Part shown: piece after piece, positions 8,301-11,403 of the stretch
How the letters are laid out: every line of letters begins with the position of its first letter
How positions within the stretch are numbered: the first letter of the stretch is position 1
The notes under the pieces: model-generated
Databases searched by the model: none
Told to the model about the DNA's origin: nothing
Seen by the model: the letters and a program-made list of their open reading frames with translations, nothing else
NCBI GenBank assembly: GCA_036939755.1
Contig: JALLAZ010000891.1
Location: 1-11,403, forward strand
DNA: 11,403 nucleotides
Reading direction: 5' to 3'
From: Stephanodiscus triporus
Taxonomy: Eukaryota; Bacillariophyta; Thalassiosirophyceae; Thalassiosirales; Thalassiosiraceae
Translations under genes and position numbers: made by a program

Positions 8301-10706
8301 TGTACCCTCGCTGGCAGCCGCTATGCTGCTGCTGTTGTCATCATCATATGATTCGTCCATTGACTCCTTGCAACTTAATGCGCCAGAATCCAACACTGTC
8401 CCAAACCCCTCATAGGCGGTGCTGCAATCGGATTTGACATCCACGACGCAGCCACCTTGCAGCTGATGATTATGCCGAGCCTCATTTGCATGGTCCTCCT
8501 CCTTAGTTTTGGATTTGATGTCCGTTTCGCTACTCAAGTTCTCCTCTTCTCCGATGCCATCCCATTCAAAGCTACCTGAACAAGAAGTAGATTGCATTTG
8601 ATCGGCCTGCACCTCCTTCTCTTTTGGCTGATCCATCTCATTATTGCCATAATTCATACTTTTCTCGAACATTTCCTCCTCTTTCTTAGCTCCAAAATCG
8701 TCACCGGATGCATTCCACATCAAATTTTCCTCCTCCTCCTCTTCTTGTTCATCATGGACAACTGTTCTTCCTGGCCCATTTGTGTGTGATGATGCATCGT
8801 TATCTTTGCTTTTGGTGTCATTTACTGCCACCTTCTTTACCTCCTTGTCCCCGCCACTATTTACGGTGTTCAAATCTTTTCTGTTTTCGGATTCCCACGA
8901 CTCCCGGTACCAATCCTTATCGCTATTATCAAGCAGCAACGTCGGTGCTCCCCAAGATGGGGGTGAGAAGACATCGATGTCAGCAGGCCAACGACCTTTG
9001 TCCTCACCATTGGCATCACCAACCTTTACCCCCAAAATCGTCCCCGTTGCCTCAGTAGCCTCCTCACCCTCTTCCGTTGTCGTTGAATCTTCTTGCGGCC
9101 GTATCATCCCCACTCCTCCTCTAGCTGCGACTACCCCTGAATCTTCTTCCTTCACAAACAGCTCTCCAATGAACTCGCCATCGTCATCTGAAATGGAAAC
9201 CGTATATTCCCCACCTTGTAGCAGAAGCGGTGGGCTGCCGCAATCCCTTTTGCCATATGTATTCTCCTTGTCTTCAATGGACGTATCGATGTCTCCGAGA
9301 TGGTCGTTAACTACTTTTTCGTCATTGACTTCGTCGTCATCGTAGGATAAATCGCCAATCAATGTGCCAATGCTAGTTCCATGAAGGACCGACAGCAACA
9401 GCGATTTTGGAGAGGCTAATGAGATGATCTGCTGCTGCCCCCGCTGCTGCCGGTGGGATTGTTGAGGGCGTTCATCGGCCCGATGGAAGGATCGTGAGCG
9501 AGCATCGCCCCGGTGGGATGATCGAGGGAAATCATTGCCCCGCTGCCGCTGCAGCGACTCGCGACCTCCGTCATTGAGGACGAAGTCGTCGCGACCGTCC
9601 GCGTTGAGATCGTGGTGACTTGAGATGTGCCCACTTCCGCCTTTGTCCCCGCCACCCTTCGTCGATGTTGCCACTTGCGACGATATCAAACTCACCTCCG
9701 CAATCTTCTGCGGCTTCAATGGCGTGGGTGATGACAGGTGGTATTTCTTTTTTTCCCCCTTCGACTGAGACGTCATCAATGAGAGTCCCTCGTTGGTCGA
9801 TGTTTTGGTCTTTTCCACCGACGCAATTGGGGGCTGCTGCAGTTGCTGCTGTTTCTGTCTCAAACGTTGGAATCGCTCCCGTTGCGACACAACTGACTGT
9901 AACTGCTGCTGCCTCCTCGTTGCACCCACGGTGATGCTTTCGGTGGTGTTGAAGGCGGCTGTGGCACCGGCATCCAGGATGTTGGCCCTGCCGGGGCTCG
10001 AAGTCGCCGCGGCGATGTCGTTAGTCCTCGCTCCTTCTCCTTCTCCTCCTCCTCCTACTCCTTGGACCGCCACTCCCGCAAATGTGGAGGATGATTTTGA
10101 TGGGACAGCGGAAATGGTCGAGCTGGCCGGTGAGGCCGGCAATCGCCTCGCGTTGTCCTTCTCAGATGTCCCCTCCGTTACCATCGTCGCAGGCCTCATT
10201 TTTGCTTTTGTTACGGCCATTCGCGACGCGGCAAGCTTTCTCTTGGCGTCGACGATTGACGCGGCGCGGTCCTTAGCCCTGGCGCTTCTGCTGCCGTTGT
10301 TGCTGTCCAACGATGGCGCTGGCGATTGCGAGATTGTCGGCGTTGGCGTAGGCATCGGCGTCGGCGTAGGCATCGGCGTCGGCGTTTTCGTCATTTTTGT
10401 CGTCGTCGTCGTCGTCGTAGTCATCGTCCCCTCCGTCGCCGCCGTCCGCCGCAGCGAATACGATGAAATTGGCGATGCGCATGCAGCGGTGGCAGTAGTT
10501 GTGGTGACAACGGCCATGTTGTTCGGGGACAAATTCCTATTCTCGACGTCGTCGTCGTCGACGTAGTCATCGTAATCATCGTTACCGCCGCCCTTTTTGG
10601 CAGAATTCTCGCCGCCGCCGTCGCTTAGTTGCCGTTGCTTCGCACTTTTATAACGGGCCAGCATCTTGGCCCGGTGGAGTCGATCTTTTTGAGATAAATT
10701 GGCCAT
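5307..10706 (-). CDS. Large, mostly disordered protein with C-terminal PH-like domain (1799 aa)
   Basis: I do not recognise a named family. The frame is open for 1799 codons with no intron needed. The start is well set: TAA lies in frame 15 nt upstream of this ATG, which has A at -3 and G at +4. Residues 1-26 are basic; 43-55 are Asp-rich; 94-124 are Thr-rich, then Thr-Pro repeats; 264-291 are Gln/Arg-rich and coiled-coil-like; 390-419 are three 10-residue Arg/His repeats. Acidic Ser/Glu/Asp blocks follow at about 455-560, 650-730, 785-830 and 1255-1270. SESLESWWQSRYAS near 901-914 stands out in the disordered context. KKRR at 1229-1232 is a possible nuclear signal. Residues 1507-1570 are strongly acidic. 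Residues 1606-1758 look folded: EVLKLNREKNWQPRFLTI (first strands), then IDHISVTKD and REILFRCMSKGDAFALSSGF before a final helix, the pattern of a PH-like domain. By analogy it may bind membranes or protein partners as a scaffold; that is inference. Confidence 0.9.
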   Translation of the reverse strand: MANLSQKDRLHRAKMLARYKSAKQRQLSDGGGENSAKKGGGNDDYDDYVDDDDVENRNLSPNNMAVVTTTTATAACASPISSYSLRRTAATEGTMTTTTTTTTKMTKTPTPMPTPTPMPTPTPTISQSPAPSLDSNNGSRSARAKDRAASIVDAKRKLAASRMAVTKAKMRPATMVTEGTSEKDNARRLPASPASSTISAVPSKSSSTFAGVAVQGVGGGGEGEGARTNDIAAATSSPGRANILDAGATAAFNTTESITVGATRRQQQLQSVVSQRERFQRLRQKQQQLQQPPIASVEKTKTSTNEGLSLMTSQSKGEKKKYHLSSPTPLKPQKIAEVSLISSQVATSTKGGGDKGGSGHISSHHDLNADGRDDFVLNDGGRESLQRQRGNDFPRSSHRGDARSRSFHRADERPQQSHRQQRGQQQIISLASPKSLLLSVLHGTSIGTLIGDLSYDDDEVNDEKVVNDHLGDIDTSIEDKENTYGKRDCGSPPLLLQGGEYTVSISDDDGEFIGELFVKEEDSGVVAARGGVGMIRPQEDSTTTEEGEEATEATGTILGVKVGDANGEDKGRWPADIDVFSPPSWGAPTLLLDNSDKDWYRESWESENRKDLNTVNSGGDKEVKKVAVNDTKSKDNDASSHTNGPGRTVVHDEQEEEEEENLMWNASGDDFGAKKEEEMFEKSMNYGNNEMDQPKEKEVQADQMQSTSCSGSFEWDGIGEEENLSSETDIKSKTKEEDHANEARHNHQLQGGCVVDVKSDCSTAYEGFGTVLDSGALSCKESMDESYDDDNSSSIAAASEGTNGTATAFDPLSMFGEEENFDDEEFVGILDATTAFSASAASAFDSATFGSVFAENTIFPSLINGGGGGMSSTSYAKFPILHQQGNTNDQHGFPLPSPAGSESLESWWQSRYASTQNSDVNSAVQEALAKRVDVVAASSSPPTFPPQPERTKALPEIATLPVETTAVATEITAKISKDPTRNSAIPTKTISTARNNEQEGLPLECLSGGFQAVAAKDSRQEQQPRLQNQSLLSQSDEEDSIFSGLIDDDCSSLPGLAKNHQTRMMKPWPRNPVNNITGSSSPALIVNTRTDEDIFRRRVTSTETEEDVFSGVSVSSQQQLSSPFPRLKESNAMKSLLDDGTVESPSIQQPPKCKKNNFIKTIIPLPAEPARRAERLPSTAHTTLLFSPEDKGYGVIDLTAIEQSPTNASITSDITSSVVFGYAGDSATKKRRQLGILETHHEIVCDATKLHDNDLSNEHDGSGDDNDDKNSSMHSSGGCEKNEIMKRESRGVSLISFSTGDGSSQLSSSTSLQKRVSSLAAASAAAAQAGNGNNKLSEVENNTKNASSDDGGSSQSKFSDESLGSETVNAKLSFLSQLSSCNIFAASSFVYCAGAKGKETCTKLYIHSKLNSLNLTPVHFFSDEKTIDENLVNRQEDALVTEGSDKSGEAGQMVKRGNTGSDSLLQSARRGNFTRNGLDSITVSLFNSMSSKGNQGSIQMNGSATQSDSISDSDSDNGSGSSDKEDDDGDVDGDESESISINCNEADEEYLNEGTAPSEEKKSKDGKEEGDSDTSMPERSFDTEAALTQAALTQAGSSQDNERLSVEVNFPLLSSPENVSRVFDRLRNEGIEVLKLNREKNWQPRFLTITAEIVNFGGNDSFPAGLLWVKKFDQAKQHTMASVDKKGKGGIMFTRIDHISVTKDNHALNRKQKKGMFKDSITLALHSIRSGSQREILFRCMSKGDAFALSSGFQAILDRIRFEQQKTNKKRNIGQLKVITTDSREELDSTTPIADRWEL
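5923..5952 (-). repeat. Exact 15-bp tandem duplication encoding ALTQA twice
   Basis: GCTTGAGTCAAGGCA occurs at 5923-5937 and again at 5938-5952, giving ALTQAALTQA at residues 1586-1595, just before the PH-like domain. The absence of any difference suggests a recent slippage event. Confidence 0.85.
9451..9540 (-). repeat. In-frame 30-bp x 3 minisatellite in the large gene
   Basis: Three adjoining 30-bp units encode the decapeptides GNDFPRSSHR, GDARSRSFHR and ADERPQQSHR (residues 390-419). Units diverge at several bases but keep the frame and the terminal His-Arg. The segment is basic and lies between the coiled-coil-like and first acidic parts. Confidence 0.85.
10345..10380 (-). repeat. In-frame 18-bp x 2 repeat encoding Thr-Pro-Met-Pro repeats
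   Basis: The 18-bp word at 10345-10362 is repeated exactly at 10363-10380 and gives the PTPMPT-type repeats around residues 109-121. It adjoins a GTC triplet run at about 10397-10423 that encodes poly-Thr, so this part of the gene is prone to slippage. Confidence 0.85.
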
Positions 10707-10718
10707 GATGTCGACTAT

Positions 10719-10724
10719 TTACAT
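10719..10724 (-). promoter_or_regulatory. Start-stop uORF (ATG TAA) upstream of the large gene
   Basis: On the minus strand an ATG is followed directly by TAA, 12 nt before the main start codon and in the same frame. If the transcript begins further upstream, ribosomes would meet a one-codon uORF before the main start. Its context (G at -3, T at +4) is weaker than that of the main ATG. The transcription start is not known, so its presence in the mRNA is inferred. Confidence 0.5.
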
Positions 10725-10800
10725 CTCCCAACCCCAGCCCTCTTCCTCTCTCTTCTGTCTTTTGGATCAGAATTGGCTAAACACTTTCAAGTCCTTTTTT

Positions 10801-10810
10801 CCCCCCGCCC
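10801..10810 (-). promoter_or_regulatory. GC box-like element upstream of the large gene
   Basis: The minus strand reads GGGCGGGGGG followed by AAAAAAGG, about 95 bp upstream of the ATG. It resembles a GC box; function is inferred from position only. Confidence 0.35.
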
Positions 10811-10820
10811 AAAAGTCGCC

Positions 10821-11064
10821 AAAGGAAGGAGTCCCAACCTGTAGTAGGAGCACGTAGTTTTTGTACAACTGTACCGTACGCAAGAAAAGAAACTAACGAG
10901 TCTTAATCTCGGGAAACCTCCAATCAGGAGATGGCCAAGGCAAGGAAAGGAGCCCCAACCTTAAGTATGGTACGCAGGAGCACGTAGTTTTTGTATAACT
11001 GTACCGTACGCAAGAAAAGAAACTATCGCGTTCTTAATCTCGGGAAATCTCCAATCAGGAGATG
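10821..11064 (-). repeat. Direct duplication of about 115 bp upstream of the large gene
   Basis: Unit A (10821-10933) and unit B (10942-11064) share long identical blocks: GGAGCACGTAGTTTTTGTA, ACTGTACCGTACGCAAGAAA, CTTAATCTCGGGAAA and TCCAATCAGGAGATG. Unit B carries about 10 extra bases (TTAAGTATGGTACG region) near its left end. Read toward the gene, each unit begins with CTGATTGG, an inverted CCAAT box, and contains a CACGTA/TACGTG core. The unit therefore looks like a duplicated promoter or upstream module of the large gene about 115-360 bp from its ATG. Confidence 0.85.
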
Positions 11065-11126
11065 CTTCCGAGCTTCGGATCTCCTTGTTGGTCAGATCAA
11101 GTAGCACATACTGTACCATACTCTAG

Positions 11127-11190
11127 TATCGTAGGGCCCCTATGGCCCTAGAGCGATGTACTTAGAGGTCCATTTAGGGACCCTAATGGC
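11127..11190. repeat. Two consecutive hairpin-forming inverted repeats
   Basis: TAGGGCC (11132-11138) pairs exactly with GGCCCTA (11144-11150). Next, CCATTTAGGG (11170-11179) pairs with CCCTAATGG (11181-11189) with one bulged base. No gene is linked to them. Confidence 0.55.
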
Positions 11191-11247
11191 CACATCAAGA
11201 GATAAGTAAGAAGTGCTTAGGCTGTGATTTCTTTAGCCCGAAAATAG

Positions 11248-11316
11248 ATACACAGATACACAAAAGAACAGGTGGGAACATTTTTTTTGGATGGTGTCTT
11301 TTGTGTATCTGTGTAT
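11248..11316. repeat. Perfect 20-bp inverted repeat with 29-nt spacer
   Basis: The arms at 11248-11267 (ATACACAGATACACAAAAGA) and 11297-11316 are exact reverse complements. The spacer contains a run of eight T. A related TACACACAGACACC word follows at about 11370, outside the hairpin. It may be the end of a small fold-back element or lie in the flank of a gene beyond the window; no coding frame supports it. Confidence 0.85.
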
Positions 11317-11403
11317 TTGTCCGTTTTTGCCCCGTGTTTTTGTTGCCGCGTCGCCCGCAGATGCCGCAAATACACACAGACACCACGACCTCCAAGTATC
11401 TAT

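Noticed and set aside
8782..10566. Long open frames on the plus strand opposite the large gene (187 codons at 8782-9345 and 257 codons at 9793-10566)
   Set aside because: They are mirror frames produced by the Ser/Thr/Asp-rich codon pattern of the real minus-strand gene. Their products are Val/Ser/Pro runs without motifs.
11174..11186. TTAGGG and CCCTAA side by side, telomere-like
   Set aside because: Only one unit in each orientation; it is part of a short hairpin, not a telomeric array.
11195..11395. 66-codon minus-strand frame at the right edge
   Set aside because: It starts from TTG rather than ATG and is generated across the perfect inverted repeat; no motif.
1..11403. CRISPR array, tRNA, rRNA or bacterial-type defence system
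   Set aside because: No regularly spaced repeats, no cloverleaf-like or rRNA-like sequence, and the gene style is eukaryotic.

Overview
The window looks like nuclear DNA of a stramenopile alga, most likely a centric diatom of the Thalassiosira type. Three things point there: one very long intronless gene for a Ser/Asp-rich, low-complexity protein ending in a PH-like fold; a decayed piggyBac-type transposon whose transposase has the wording I associate with diatom copies; and short GTAC-rich motifs between genes. The species is inferred, not shown. There are no bacterial operons, no rRNA or tRNA genes, and no CRISPR array that I can see.

Layout. Positions 49-4007 look like a nearly whole but dead piggyBac-like element of about 4 kb. 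It is bounded by imperfect terminal inverted repeats with a shared 17-bp core, starting at TTAA on the left and ending at TCAA on the right. Its transposase is on the minus strand (about 2646 down to 583) and is broken by several frameshifts and one in-frame stop, yet the three catalytic aspartates and the C-terminal Cys/His cluster can still be read. The 3' end of the transposase plus its flank has been tandemly duplicated (184-468 and 469-760). The right third of the element (about 3160-3600) is a GC-rich triplet-repeat tract, followed by inverted-repeat-rich sequence and a perfect 14-bp hairpin.

Positions 4008-5306 are intergenic: GTAC-rich short repeats, a GGT/GGA microsatellite, and a weak possible coding relic. 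The main gene fills 5307-10706 on the minus strand (1799 codons). Its product is almost entirely predicted to be disordered, with a basic N-terminus, a Gln-rich coiled-coil-like segment, a 3 x 10-residue repeat, several acidic blocks, recurrent acidic-Phe motifs, and a C-terminal PH-like domain of about 155 residues. I do not recognise a named family.

Its upstream region (10707-11403) carries a near-identical direct duplication of about 115 bp containing inverted CCAAT boxes, a GC box, a two-codon start-stop uORF just before the start codon, and several hairpins. The gene and the transposon look functionally unrelated; the transposon appears to be a fossil insertion downstream of the gene.
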